DNA from: Meconema thalassinum
Lineage: Eukaryota > Arthropoda > Insecta > Orthoptera > Tettigoniidae
Assembly (NCBI GenBank): GCA_946902985.2
Contig: OX336388.2
Location: forward strand, 1,506,808,545-1,506,872,544
Direction of reading: 5' to 3'
Length of the DNA: 64,000 bases
Positions 43,836-55,935 of this stretch are shown in pieces. Numbering within the stretch: position 1 is the first letter of the stretch; the number at the start of each line of letters is the position of its first letter. The notes under the pieces were generated by a model that saw only the letters and a list, made by a program, of their open reading frames with translations, searched no databases and had not been told where the DNA came from. Made by a program: the position numbers and the translations under genes.

Positions 43836-44400
43836 TTCTTCTTCTTCTTCTTCTTCTTCTTCTTCCTAGCATTTGTCCCGCCTGGTGGCAGGGTCAGCTG
43901 TGAGGATTCGTTGTCTCCATTTATTTCGGTCTTGAGCCATATCTGGGTGTAGATGTGCAGTCTTCAGTTCATTATGGATCGTATCAACCCACCTCTGCCT
44001 TGGTCGTCCCTTGGGCCTCTTTCCCGTGACTTCCAGCGTATATGCTAATAATGATCGTGTGGCCTCCGGAGAGGCCTAGTGCAGGTCTTTCTAGTTGACG
44101 CCCGTGGGCGACCTGCGCGTCGTAATGAGGATGAAGTGATGATGAAGACGGCACATACACCCAGTCCCCGAGCCACGGGAATGAACCCCAGGAGATTAAA
44201 ATCCCTGATGGCTCGGCCGGGAATCGAACCCGGGGCACATTGGGCCAAAGCCTAGCGCGCTAACCATTTAGCCACAGAGCCGGACGCGTATATGCTGACT
44301 TAGCTATTGTGTCTTATTCTGCACGCAGCACATGGCCAACCCAGCTTAAACGGCCTTCCCGCATTTTCTGATGGATCGGCGCCACTCCGAAACGTTTCAC
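43836..44400 (-). pseudogene. LINE ORF2 C-terminal fragment split by SINE-G
   Basis: On the minus strand the right part reads KRFGVAPIHQKMREGRLSWV followed by GHVLRAE. After removing SINE-G the left part continues with GRPRQRWVDTIHNELKTAHL and DRNKWRQRILTADPATRRDK, the end of the ORF, then a (GAA)n tail (43836-43865 on the plus strand is TTC). A 3'-end LINE copy. Clade not resolved. Confidence 0.72.
44047..44285 (-). mobile_element. SINE-G with clean tRNA-like head
   Basis: The minus strand starts TCCGGCTCTGTGGCTAAATG, with an A-box-like TGGCTAAATGG and a perfect T-arm region, CGGGTTCGATTCCCG. An 11-bp TSD, gcgtatatgct, is at 44036-44046 and 44286-44296. It interrupts a LINE fragment. Confidence 0.9.
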
Positions 44401-44966
44401 TTTAACAGATATAATGTACATATTATCGTTAAACATGTATATTAACTGCTATGAACAGCTACAGGTGAAAATAAATGTTGTTCTCAGCTGCACTTCTCAA
44501 CTTCCTTAATATTATACCATTGTCTGTCCGAGATATCGTAAATTTTCCTTGTTAGTGCAATCGTAGAGATCATTGTCAAGAATCTTAATTTATTCAGCCC
44601 TTCTTGGTATAAAACGACGTCTTCTTTCGTTTAAATAGGAGTTCCTGCGGTGACCACGGTATCTATCCTATATTCTTTTATCGAGTTCACTTTAAGATAC
44701 GTCGCTCAAGGGAAACATAGACGAGTGCAGTGCATCGATTGCCTGCTATATATTGAGGATTTATTTACCTTCACAGAGTTGAAAATAGCTCCCTTTCCTT
44801 CAAGGCTGTGTGCAATATCACAACCTTCTATTCCAATACGCTCTTAAATGAATCTTCTGAAATAATGATTACGCATATACAGGATGCAATTAATGCATAA
44901 TTATTAGAAGTCTTATTAATATTATTATTAATTGTGATTTTATTTAGGTCAAGGCTATATGGTTGG

Positions 44967-45293
44967 GAGCCTCCGTGGCTTAGGCGGCAGCACGCCGGCC
45001 TCTCACCGCTGGGTCCGTGGTTCAAATCCCGGTCACTCCATGTGAGATCTGTGCTGGACAAAACGGAGGCAGACAGGTTTTTCTCCGGGTACTCCGGTTT
45101 TCCCTGTCAAAATTTCATTCCAGCAACACTCTCCACTATCATTTCATTTCATCTGTCATTCATTTAATCATTGCCCCAGAGGAGTGCGTCAGGCCTCGGC
45201 AGCCGGCACAATTCATATCCTCGCCGCTAGATGGGGGCTTCATTCATTCCATTCCTGACCCGGTTGGAGACTGGAAGCAGGCTGTGGATTTTT
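44967..45293 (+). mobile_element. SINE-F1 inside LINE3
   Basis: tRNA-like head GAGCCTCCGTGGCTTAGGCG with B box GGTTCAAATCCC. The body carries TTTTTCTCCGGGTACTCCGG. A 12-bp TSD, ctatatggttgg, is at 44955-44966 and 45294-45305. Confidence 0.92.
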
Positions 45294-45362
45294 CTATATG
45301 GTTGGCAGGTGAACATCTAAAGGAAGTTGGAGACTTCTACCAATTGGGAAGCAAAATAACTA

Positions 45363-46292
45363 CAGGGTCTTTCAGATAAAGTCAGAACGGCAAGCGGCAG
45401 TTTTGTTATTCGCTGGTGCGGTGGCCTTGGCCGAGCTTTTGGCGCGCCATGGCCCCCTGCTGTACTATTAACAGCGCGCGCATAGTACATACGAGGACTG
45501 TTTTTTTTTTAAGTTGCGATAGACTGTATAAAAATAACAGATTGACATACCAAACATATTTTACTAATAATGTTTGCTTGTTTTATTCGTGTGTCTCAAC
45601 ATAATCGCCAAAACGATTGAAACATTTGTCGTATCGTTAAACCAGCTTTCCAATGCTCTCGGCAAAATATTCTGCCGCCACTGAGGTGGGTACGTCTTGA
45701 AAGCCTCCTGAAGGTTTTCCTTTTTGGCGAGGCGTTGCCACCCAACCATACCTTCAATTATCGAATAAGGTGAAAATCATTCGCGACCGCACTGTGCGAA
45801 CGTTATGATAGACTTTTACAAAGAATTCAAGTGGGAAGTTTTGGACCATCTGCCGTTTAGTCCAAACCAGCACTGAATGATTTTCACCTTTTATCGAGAA
45901 TTGAAGGTATGGTTGGGGGTAACGCCTCGCCAAAAAGGAAACACTTCAGGAGGCTTTCCAGACGTACCCACCTCAGTGGCGGCAGAATATTTTGCCGAGG
46001 GCATTGGAAAGCTGGTGTAACGATACGACAAATGTTTCAATCGTTTTGGCGATTAAGTTCAGACATACGAATAAAACAAGCAAACATTTAGTAGTAAAAT
46101 CAGTTTGGTATGTCAATCTGTTATTTTATACAGTCCATCGGAACTTAAAAAAATAAGCCCTCGTATGTACTATGCGCACGCTTCCAAGAGTACAGCAGGG
46201 GGCCATGGCGCGCCACAAGCTCGGCCAAGGCCACCGCACCAGCGAATAACAAACCTGCCGCTTGCCGTTCTTGCTTTATATGTAATACCCTG
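45363..46292. mobile_element. palindromic mariner-derived element inside LINE3
   Basis: A 930-bp element flanked by TA (45361-45362 and 46293-46294) with ends CAGGGT and ACCCTG. Inverted arms of about 420 bp (45363-45782 and 45875-46292) surround a 92-bp spacer. The plus strand from the spacer into the right arm reads a mariner transposase 3' half: FKWEVLDHLPFSPN (about 45825-45866), EYFAEGIGKLV and RYDKCFNRFGD (about 46020-46055). The left arm encodes the same end on the minus strand (LAKKENLQEAFKTYPPQW). The 5' half, with the first catalytic aspartates, is missing and stops are present, so it is non-autonomous. Confidence 0.82.
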
Positions 46293-46444
46293 TACTGTAG
46301 TGTTGGTCGAAGCAAAGAGGATATAAAAAGTTGGTTGACATTGGCAAGGAAAGCTTTTCTACTGAAAAGAAATCTGTTGACATTAAATATAGATTTAGGT
46401 ATTAGAATGTAACTTTTAAAATCCTTTTTGTGGAGCGTGGATCT

Positions 46445-46961
46445 CTGGTAGGTTGATTCCTCAGTTTTGGGACTGCGATAACGCGGTCATGTAGCCCGTG
46501 TACTTTGGGTGTGTGTAGAATCTGTCTGATAACCGGTGTTAATTGTGATGACTGTATTAGTGTGTGTTATCTGTTTTTTAATTCAAGTAAGGACTGCAGA
46601 CTTTGAATTTTTCAAATAGTTCCTACTGCCACCAAACGCCACTGTCAACGACTACTAGTTCAGAACTTAGCTACTAGATGCCACCGCAGTCGTCTCCTTG
46701 GCAACGAACGTAGGAACCTAAGAGCGTTGTTTACATTCTTAATCTATATAATTTAGCTTCACACAGGTGTAATTAGTGGAATGTTCTTTATCATGCCATA
46801 AATCTATGACATGGGACCGCCGGCTTTACTTCCCCTCCGAAGGAAGGCATACTGAGGGAGTTTTAACGCTCTTAAAGAATCCGACGGCTTCGGCCGGGTT
46901 TGAACCCGCTCTCTTGGGCACAGCAGTTCAGCATGCTACCAACTACGCCACCGAAGCCGCT
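46445..46961 (-). mobile_element. SINE-A3 inside LINE3
   Basis: Full-length SINE-A on the minus strand, with the tRNA-like head at about 46890-46961 (GGTGGCGTAGTTGGTAGCAT on the reverse complement). An 11-bp TSD, agcgtggatct, is at 46434-46444 and 46962-46972. Confidence 0.9.
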
Positions 46962-47389
46962 AGCGTGGATCTGTATGGATGTGAAACTTGAACCGTTGGT
47001 GCAACAGAAAAGAGGAGAATAAAAGCGTTTGAATTGTGGTGTTACAGGAGAATGATAAAGATCAGATGGGTAAATAGAGTAACAAATAATGAAGTATTGA
47101 GAGGAGGACAGATGTTTCTGACGACTGAAAATGAAGAGAAGAGATAGGTTAGTACGACAGACTAAGACACTCAGGAATAGCAAATTTAGGTATGGAGGGA
47201 AGGGTTGAGGACAAGAACTGTAGTGGTAGACAAAGGTTAGAATATGTTAATCAGATTGCCTCGGATGTAAGGTGTGCCAGCTATGCAGAGACGAACCGAT
47301 TATCTCAGGACAGGGAGGGGTGGTGAGCTGTATCCAACCAGTCAAAGGATGAATGAAGACTCAAACAACAACGATTGGAAAAGGTGCCC

Positions 47390-49456
47390 CGAGATATGAA
47401 ATACTGTGACATCTTTGAATTATTCTGGACGCAATGTGGAATTATATCGCCGGAGTTAAATCTTGCTCCGGATGTCAGCTGTTAGCATGGGTAAATATAA
47501 GATTACTAGATGGAGTAAATTTATTGAAGCACGAAAGTCCCGTGTTTGTCGACAAACCTTGAGATCAGTACGAACCGAATTGTAGACACAATCTAACGGA
47601 TGAGACAGAATTGCCATTGTCTGAATAGTTTTCATTGTAAGATATAGTATTACCATTGTACGAGGCTGAGATGTGGTGAAGTTTACAAAAGATATATTCT
47701 TCAAGACTACGCACTGTTACATTGGTTCGTATTAGTCCCAGAACACCTCACTGGTTATGGAACTTCTATACTCTCCGTGAAAACCCCACTACAATTGACC
47801 AACAATAAAATTCATCGCAAAGGACGTAATTTTGCATCAGGAAATACCCCAAGGCATAGTGATGCGTGTGGAATATCGTACTACTACTGTGATGGAGTGC
47901 TCTAGTAGATCCGGAGATCAGTGGCTCAAATTCCGATGTTGGTAGACAGGTTCTTCCGGCAAGATAGGGATAGAGCAGCCAGGAGATGGAGACTTGTTGG
48001 AGTTGACCATCAAGTTCATGCGGAGTCTTACCCTCTCCCATCCGATGGTCATGAATTGGAAGGGTTTCCACTTCCTAAACTCGGATTTGACCATCCGTGT
48101 GTGAGCTAAAATACCGCACAGGGAAGAAAATTGTCGCTTAAGCCTGAGTGTACGGCATTCGATCCTTCATATCAGAATTACATATCTTGGCAGAGCAGGA
48201 AATCCAACCCTGGACATTTCGATCGAAAGCCTCGATATGAAACCCGAGACTGTAGAAGGTGATGAATGATTCGCATCTTTTCACTGTGTTGTCGTCAAGG
48301 CTTCTGTCGTGTAGAAATCAGTCCTGAATTCTTGGTCCTTCTCTCTTCCGTGGCCTAACACGTTTACAGTTGGATATTATTCTGGTAGAAAGTCCATGTA
48401 GAAACACTCCTCTGGCCATGGCATATACAAAATCTTGATTGGCTATATTTAGATAATCCTTCTATTTGTTTCCTATTGTTCAAAAATTCTCCAAAAATTT
48501 TCAAAGTTCCAAGATTGTTTGACTGATAGCTAGCGATTTCATTTTCATCAAATGCAAGTTTATTACACTGCTCAGAAATACTGACATATAGGTTCTTGTT
48601 GATGTTAATTCACGTTAGGGGACTGGGACATATTAGGTCATCGGCCTTGTACTTCGGTGTGTGTTGGAATGGTCTGATAACCTAAGTTTCTGTTGTTACT
48701 GTAGTCGTGTGTGTACAATAGCTGTAATTATTACGGTCAGGAATTGGATTCGGTACTATCCTGAAATTTTCCTGGAGGAAGTGTGGAAATATCAAAAGAC
48801 AAACCACACTCAGAATAGAAGCTGACAGCACGGGTATTCGAAACTCCAATCTCCGGACTTGCTGCAGATCCCCGCCACAGTCGTGATGAGTGATTATAAT
48901 CATATGGCTGTAATTCCTATTCCATATTCAGATATTTATGTTGCCAAGTATTCCGTCTAGAGTTCTGCTGTTCTTTAACGGATTCCCTGGAAACGTCGCT
49001 GTGATCTTGAAAAAGGCGAAGTGACGGGTGACAGATAATTGTTAGAGGGCGTTACTCTAAGGGGCTGTAACGTTGCTGCAGAAGAAAATCCAATTAGAAG
49101 ACATGAGCTTGAAAGATTTCAGTTGGAAATGAGACCCCAACGGACATGCTTCAACTTGGCAGCAAAGAAGATTAGGAGATTCCCACTAGGTCGCTTCAAA
49201 ATACTTGTTGATGGCAATTTGTAGTGTTGAAAACCTAGGGGAGGTGTCAGTGTGATTTGTAGACTGGATGTCACTGATGCCCATAACCTACTTTACTTCA
49301 ATTATTGATTCAATCATCAAACATCATGGGCCACGCGGCCCATCCAGAAATTTATGATTCTCTACTTTCTTTTTATAAAAAAAAAAAAAAGGAATTATAG
49401 TTGCTTGGGAAACGCTAATGGCACCAAATACAGCAATATTGAGCTATTTTTCTACA
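47390..49456. other. mostly unassigned, one dispersed 39-bp match
   Basis: Positions 48038-48077 share about 39 bp (core CCGATGGTCATGAATTGGAA) with 54391-54430. A weak tRNA-like segment is at 47890-47960. I find no coding or element structure in the rest. Confidence 0.35.
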
Positions 49457-49482
49457 CTAGTGGGCCCGTGCGAGCTTTCGCA
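49457..49482 (-). mobile_element. Helitron-like 3' terminus
   Basis: A|CTAG at 49456/49457-49460, with a 5-bp hairpin, TGCGA-GCTT-TCGCA, at 49469-49482. On the minus strand this is a Helitron-type end. The 5' end to the right (GA|T on the plus strand) could not be fixed. Confidence 0.45.
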
Positions 49483-49754
49483 ACGTGAATGTGAGAGACG
49501 CCTCAACTAGCAGTAGGCCACGCTCCCGCCAGATGGCTACCGCCGCCATGCTGTCCTGCGCTCTAGCGGCAAGCTCGCCAGGTTACGGTGCTCCCATTGT
49601 AAATGTGCATTTTTTGAAGATATTTATTAATTGTGAGGCATTTAAAGAGGAAGTGAGTGCGTTTCGGGCACACATGGGTTTATGCGGAACCTGCAGGTTG
49701 GTGTAGATTGGTGTTAATAGGACCTTATTTTCGCTACAAAACCTGAATGGGACC

Positions 49755-50265
49755 TTAGCAGAATAATATAGGGAGGATAATTACCACCAGAATATTGAGA
49801 CACCTGTTGTATCTTGGGATCAAAGTTTGTATTCCTTTGTCATAGAAGTCTGCCTTCTGGAAATGGGACCAGCGAATGACATTCATCTTAAGCTTTTCGT
49901 CAGTGTAAAAATGCTGACCGGAGGACAGAAATTTCTGGAGGTGCAAGAAAAGATGGAAATCGCTGAGCACAAGATCCTGATATAACTGTACTGCAGGAGT
50001 TTGGTTAGGAGCTGTTTCATCATCCACAGTGCAGTTCTGATCTTGCTTCTAGCGACTTCCATTTCTTGTTGCATCTAAGGAAATTATTGTCCTCCGATCA
50101 GCATTTCTATATTGACGAAAAGCTGGAGACGAATGCCACATGCTGGACTGATGTTTTGGCGTCATCATTGCACATGAATCGCTGTCCTGCAAGGAATTTC
50201 TTCAGTGAACCAAAAACGTGAACTCTCCCAGTGAAATGACTGGAGCTTGTTGGCAATTCTGGTTG
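49755..50265. pseudogene. mariner transposase relics in both orientations
   Basis: Minus strand 50027-49755: DLVLSDFHLFLHLQKFLSSG, then FYDKGIQTLIPRYNRCLN, the mariner C-terminal half around the third catalytic aspartate. Plus strand from about 50035: DLASSDFHFLLHLRKLLSSD, the same region inverted. Minus strand about 50260-50165: KLQSFHWESS and GSLKKFLAGQRF, another mariner segment missing the aspartate block between. All are broken. The inverted arrangement resembles the palindromic element at 45363-46292. Confidence 0.68.
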
Positions 50266-50372
50266 CCACATTGTGGTCTCGCCTTATCATGGCCCGCTGA
50301 ATTCTACCACAGGGCATCTCAAATTTAGTGCTGCGATGGGACAAAGTCTGAACAAATGTGGAGACAATGTGG

Positions 50373-51901
50373 AACAAGTAGTTCCGTGAAGAACTATACA
50401 GCCTATATTCATGTATCCTACTCATGTTAATTGCCTTTATCAACATACAAAAATTCACTTTGATTGCTGTAATAGATTAGTAGATATTGAGAACAGTCTA
50501 AATATTTCAGATGGTCGCCAGGTTGGATTTTTATTTTGGTACTATTAAATTAAGATTATTGTGTACGTGTGGTATTCAAACTTCAATCGCATGATTAGAA
50601 CACAAGAATTAAAAACGAGATTTTTAAATTTCGCACAGCTGCCATCTTGTGATTATGCAAACAATTGAAATAAATTAGATGCCAGTGGATTAACATTTGT
50701 ATAAGCATTTAACGTGCAAAGTTTCACTGCACTCGGATAGTTAATTCGCGAGAAACGTCCATTTAAATATTTATACTTCGCGTCGCCGCCATGTTGGATT
50801 TGTGCTCACCAGGTTACTGAAAGTCCTACAGGTGAACATAATGTTCATAGCCTCTATAAACATAAAAAATTCAGTTTGATTGCTGTAAAAGATTCATAGA
50901 TATTGAGAACCGTCTAAATATCTCGGATGATCGCCATTTTGGATTGTTATATATATAGGCCATAGAGTTATGTACCATTCAAGGACAATTATTGCCTAGG
51001 TTCATTATTCAAACTTTCACTTCGATCGCATGATTACCACACAAGAAATAAAAACTTGATTTTAAAATTTCGCACAGCCGCCATCTTGAGGTTATGTAAA
51101 CAATTGAACTAAATTATATGCCAGTGCATTACAATGTGTAAAATCATTTCCTGTACCATATTTCACTGCGCTCAGAGAGATAAATCACGAGAAAAGTCTA
51201 TTAAAATGTTTCAAATTTGCTTGGCCGCCATGTTCGTTTTGTACTTTACAGATTTACGAAAGTTACGTAGATAAACTTGTGTCGGTACCCTTTATCACCG
51301 TACTAAATTTCAGGGTGATATCTGTAACAGTTTCGGAGATATAGAATGTCAGTGAAATATTTCGCACGGCCCCCATTTTGAGGTTATGTAAACAATGGGA
51401 CTAAATTACACTCCAGTACAATACAGTGTGTATAGAAATTTGCTGTATCAAGTTTCATTACGTTTAGATGGTTAAATCGCGAGAAAAGTCTATTTAAAAG
51501 TGTCAACTTCGCTTGGCCGCCATGTTGGTTTTGTAGTTACCAGGTTTTTGAAAGTCTCATAGATGAACTTCTAGTAGTGCCCTTTATCACCGTACACAAT
51601 GTCAGGGCGATATCTGTAATAGTTTCGGAGATTCTGAATCCTGGTGAAATATTTCGCGCAGCCGCCATGTTGGATTGGTGAGACACAATAAAATATGAAG
51701 GGCACGGTCAGGGTCGGCCAGAATAGTGCTATAATCTTAGCGAGTTTAATTGCAATCGCTCCAGCCGTTTAGAAGTTATTAGGGGAGGGGACACACACAC
51801 CATCACACACACGCACTCACACACACACACACACACACACACACGGACAAAATGTGATCTCATAAGCCTATTTTTTCATAAAATGAAAATAGGCTAAAAA
51901 T
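50373..51901 (+). repeat. family C, copy C3
   Basis: Full-length copy. GCCAT-type motifs are at 50517, 50641, 50788, 50933, 51080, 51227, 51372 (mutated), 51519 and 51664, mostly 145-147 bp apart. CA tract at 51792-51845. The terminal hairpin carries AAAATAGGCT near 51887. Confidence 0.8.
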
Positions 51902-52052
51902 AGTGTAAGGTACGTAGAACAGTACATTTATTTGTAATAACCTGTGTGTATTTTCTTTTTGACTTAAAATAATAGGATCAAAAACATTTTGATCCGCCCT
52001 CGTATTTAATAACATATCCTTTTCTCAGGTTGGTTTTTCACTTGACCCCGTA

Positions 52053-52385
52053 GGAATGAACACCCGCAGCCTGCTTCCAGTTGACCGACCGGGTCAGGGA
52101 ATGGAATGAATGAAGCCCCCATCTAGCGGCGAGGATATGAACTGTGCCGGCTGCCTAAGCCGTTCGCACTCCCTCTGGGGCAATGAGTAAATGAATGACA
52201 GATGAAAGGACATGATATTGGTGGGTGTTGCTGTAGTGAAATTGTGACAGGGAAAACCGGAGTACCCGGAGAAAAACCTGTCTGCCTCCGCTTTGTCCAG
52301 CACAAATATCACATGGAGTGACCGGGATTTGAACCACGGACCCAGTGGTGAGAGGCCGGCGTGCTGCCTACTAAGCCACGGAGGC
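52053..52385 (-). mobile_element. SINE-F3
   Basis: Full-length SINE-F on the minus strand, with its head at about 52300-52385. The flanking repeats tcacttgaccccgta (52038-52052) and tcacttgccccagta (52386-52400) form an imperfect 15-bp TSD. Confidence 0.85.
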
Positions 52386-52400
52386 TCACTTGCCCCAGTA

Positions 52401-52966
52401 ATTGTGATTATATTGTGTTGATCTACTGAAAATTTGCAATATCAGTTGAAGGATTGTACTCTTATTTTACGGAAATAAATTTTCCTCCCAGTCATTCAAT
52501 TTGCATGCAACGGAGACAATACGTAGCCTATAACTTCCTAAAGTATTTCATTTATCAATGGCAGGGACCTCTTGAAACTCATGACGCTTCATTCTCTCCT
52601 TCAACTAATCTGCACTTCATCAACTGCTAAACCCACATGTCTCCCTCACCCTTCACAAGCTTCTCCAATAGCTCTTTTGCTACTCATCCTTGGATTGGTT
52701 TCTGCGCAGAAGTCAGGGATTGCCATTGTCCTAGACTGAGTACTGCCAACGGAGTGGGACGGAAGGCTGGGGATATGTACTACATCTTCTTTCGGAACGT
52801 CACAGTTGTGTTAGTCAGATTTTTGAAGTGCATAATTTTTATAATGGTACGAGATTTCAACCGAAAAACGATGTTATATTTTTGTTGACCCTTTACTTAG
52901 TATCTTGGGACATTACAGACTTGAGGTATGACATAAAGCACTCGGCTATGCTGCTGGTTAGTACAG
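52401..52966. other. unassigned stretch
   Basis: No feature supported. The 83-codon frame at 52637-52888 has no recognisable motif. Confidence 0.3.
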
Positions 52967-52980
52967 ACCAATTCGTCGTA

Positions 52981-53484
52981 GGCGGCTTCGGTGGCGTAGT
53001 TGGTAGCATCCTAAGCTTCTACGCTTAAGATCATGGGTTCAAACCCAACCGAATTCGTCGGATTTTTTAAGAGCGTTAAAAATGTCTCAGTATGCCTTCC
53101 TTTGCAGGGGAAGTAAATCCGGCGGACTCATGTCATAGATTAGTGGCATGTAATAGGACCTTCAACAAACTAAATTTGTGTGAAGCTAAATTTATAGGTA
53201 AGAATTGATCAATGCTCTATTAAGTTCTAACGTTCGCCACCAGTTCCTGGTTGCGGTGGCATCTAGTAGCCAATTTTGCCGCTTGGTGTCGTTGATGGTA
53301 CCATTTGATAGCAAAAGTAGGAACTACTTGAAATTGGTCTGCAGTCCTTACCTGAATTGCAGATAACACACACTAATACAGCTATCCCAATTAACACAGG
53401 TTATCAGACAGATTCTACACACATCCCAAGTACACGGGGCTACATGACCGCATTGTCGCAGTCCCTAAATAGAGGAACCAACCC
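52981..53484 (+). mobile_element. SINE-A4, full length
   Basis: The best reference copy of SINE-A: head GGCGGCTTCGGTGGCGTAGT, B box GGTTCAAACCC, and a tail with CACACTAATACAGC. A 14-bp TSD, accaattcgtcgta, is at 52967-52980 and 53485-53498. Confidence 0.93.
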
Positions 53485-53749
53485 ACCAATTCGTCGTATT
53501 AGATAAAGAGTGGAACACAATCCGCCGCCTTGAAGACACATATCTAAATGTGTGGTAGTATTGTGGGACTGACGATAGTGTTAACTGTTGTCGCTGTAGA
53601 TATGCTGGAGTGTCAGGGTTTTGCCTTTAAATAGGATCATTATCATGTCTGTAAATCTGACAGGAGGTTGTTGCTTATTAACACCATTAAGTGCCACCGG
53701 ATTTAGTTGGAATCAAACACCTAATCGAGAGAAACGGAATTTAAATATT

Positions 53750-53850
53750 TTGAGTCATTCAATACGATTGTACCCAATTGTGTTGAGTGCTATTCTCTAA
53801 ACATGAAAATAAATTACATGAGGTTAATAAATTCGCTGAGAATTTCTGCA
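53750..53850 (-). mobile_element. degenerate family-E fragment
   Basis: Contains ATACGATTGTACCCAATTGT and AAATAAATTACATGAGGTTA, as in the family-E arms. Confidence 0.4.
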
Positions 53851-54106
53851 AGTATGCAATAAACGTCAGTAACTAAAATTGTACACCCTCTGACTGAAAA
53901 GTTCGGTGAATGGGTCTATATTACGAACGGATTGTTGGCTTACCTGAAACAGCCGTTACTATCCTTCAAAGTAATCCCCGTGGATGGTTATGCACTTCTG
54001 ATAACGACTGAACAAGTCCTGGAAACTCATGGCATAGTCTTCTTTAGGAATAGCCTTCAGTTTGGGTCGTCAAAACTCTAAATTGAAAGCAAGAGAGAAT
54101 CGTCAA

Positions 54107-54560
54107 TTTATGCAACCTGCCTTGCACACCTGATAGACGGGTGGCAGTGAGAAGGGTGAATTTATGCAACCTAACGTGCACACCTGTTCGACGGGTGGCA
54201 GTGAGAAGGGTGAATGTTCCATGGAATGGAACGGTCCTGAAAACCATCGTCATGGGTGACGAGACCTGGTGCCTGAGGTACGACTTCGAAGGCAAGCGTC
54301 AAAGTATGGAGTATCGGGGTCCAGGGTCACCAAAAATCCCTGAAGGGCCAGAGATTTTCGGACATTTCGGACATCCAAAGTTATGTGACGACCCATCCGA
54401 TGGTCATGAATTGGAAGGGTTTCCACTTCCACCTCCGCAGTTGTATCCATCCCTACCAGATGTTCCGGGCTCCAGAACACTGCCCATAGAGGCGATAGTG
54501 GTGAGTTCCCTCGCTGAGTCCGTGGGAACCACCAACCTAGAGGGTAAATTGACTAAATAA
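54107..54560 (+). pseudogene. mariner transposase fragment
   Basis: The frame around 54205-54335 reads VPWNGTVLKTIVMGDETWCL, then QSMEYRGPGSPK, which spans the first catalytic aspartate (GDETW) of mariner transposases. Upstream, a 54-bp segment is tandemly duplicated (54107 and 54161), extending the frame without homology. Downstream of about 54335 it runs into unrelated repeat (the 39-bp match to 48038). No ends recognised. Confidence 0.7.
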
Positions 54561-54654
54561 AAAATAAAATAAAAATAATAAAATGATATTAGTCAAATGT
54601 GACATGAATGCCCTTGTATATTATTCCCAAAGCTTGAAATGTGCACAAAAATGT

Positions 54655-54735
54655 ACAGCGTTGGTGGGAATCGAACCCACCTCTCATAAACAGGACGATT
54701 ATCTTCTACGCACTTAGACCATTGCTCCACGGACA
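54655..54735 (-). pseudogene. tRNA-like sequence
   Basis: The minus strand has a D-arm-like GGAGCAATGGTCTAAGTGC and a perfect T arm, GGTGGGTTCGATTCCCACC. The acceptor ends do not pair, so it is a tRNA pseudogene or SINE head. Confidence 0.5.
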
Positions 54736-54739
54736 CTTG

Positions 54740-55499
54740 TCCCTTCAGCTTGCCAGAAAGCGTACGAGTTGTGATACTGCTTTATGCTTCGAAGGTTCAT
54801 TCACGTTTTTTATCAGTAAGCCACCATACTTAGAGTTAATTTCGTATCCAACTAAAACCGTATCATCGGCATGTTCTTTGTACATGCCCGTATGCCAGTT
54901 TGATGCTTTGAATTATCACTTGTCGCACACATGTTTTTGTAAAGGTCTTGCTTCCATCTCTTCATAAATCTTGGAAAGTCATTTAGGGTCATTGTGGCTT
55001 GGCAATAGACGGGGATCTGTCGACCATGTTGGCATCACACGTTGGAAGTGTGGCCGAAAACTAAAAAAATAAGGGGCGGCTGACTCACCTGGTATACATA
55101 TTTATTACATTTCCGTATTCGTCTTTCTTGGTATTAACACTTATTAATGTGTGTGATCTTTTATAATTTCAATGTCATAAACATATTTATATTCATATGG
55201 ATGAAAGTACGTGTGAAACTCGGAAACAAACCGCCATTGTGGAATGCGCAAGGCACAGTTCAGCTGTTTCCCGCCACTATAAAGTTGCTTTAGAAAGTTG
55301 AGTGGCCAGATTCCGCCATTTAACGTAATTCCTTGTTAGTGGTAAGTTAACGAGCGGTTCTGTTTGGTGAAATGTTCGTGTAAGTTAAATAACCTTTATT
55401 GATTAATTAAGAGATAATTTACCTTGGTGAAAACGGGCCCTTAATGCTTAAGTGTAAGGGATCTGATGATGATCGTTAGACGATTGAAACTAGCAATAC
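54740..55499. other. unassigned stretch
   Basis: No paired repeats or domains recognised. Confidence 0.3.
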
Positions 55500-55935
55500 A
55501 AGTGGATATATTAATCCCATGTAATTTTATTCAGGTTTAGGTAAACACCCATTACAATTGAGTACAATCATGTTGACCGACTGAAAAGTATGTACATTTT
55601 ATCTACTAAGGCAGCAGTGAACAAGTAGTTCCTTGAAGAATAATATAGTCTATTTTCATATATCCTACTTATGTTAATTGCCTTTATCAACTTACAACAT
55701 TTCAGATTGATAGCTGTAATAGATCCGTAGATATTGAGAACCGTCTCAATAATGTGGATGGTCACCATGCTGGATTTTTATATATGTAGGTCTTAGAGTT
55801 ATGTACTACGAAGAGTAGTGCCCGGCTTCGCCCGGTGGATTTGTTTGTTTTATGGATGATAATGAATACTACAGTACTACAGAACTGGCACATAATATTT
55901 AAACTAACAGTAAACATATTTAAAAAATATAACTT

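Larger units (their letters stand above)
44940..47345 (+). pseudogene. LINE3: ORF2 3' half with three nested insertions
   Basis: After removal of inserts the plus strand reads GEHLKEVGDFYQLGSKIT (45306-45360), SWLTLARKAFLLKRNLLTLN (about 46335-46390), LYGCETW-like residues (about 46970), IKAFELWCYRRMIKIRWVN (about 47020), and a 3' tail containing CAAACAACAAC (about 47365). The inserts are SINE-F1, a palindromic mariner and SINE-A3. It is interrupted by stops and is a dead copy. Confidence 0.75.

Noticed and set aside
43735..44285. Functional tRNA genes suggested by perfect B boxes
   Set aside because: Acceptor stems do not pair and SINE bodies or TSDs follow, so they are SINE heads.
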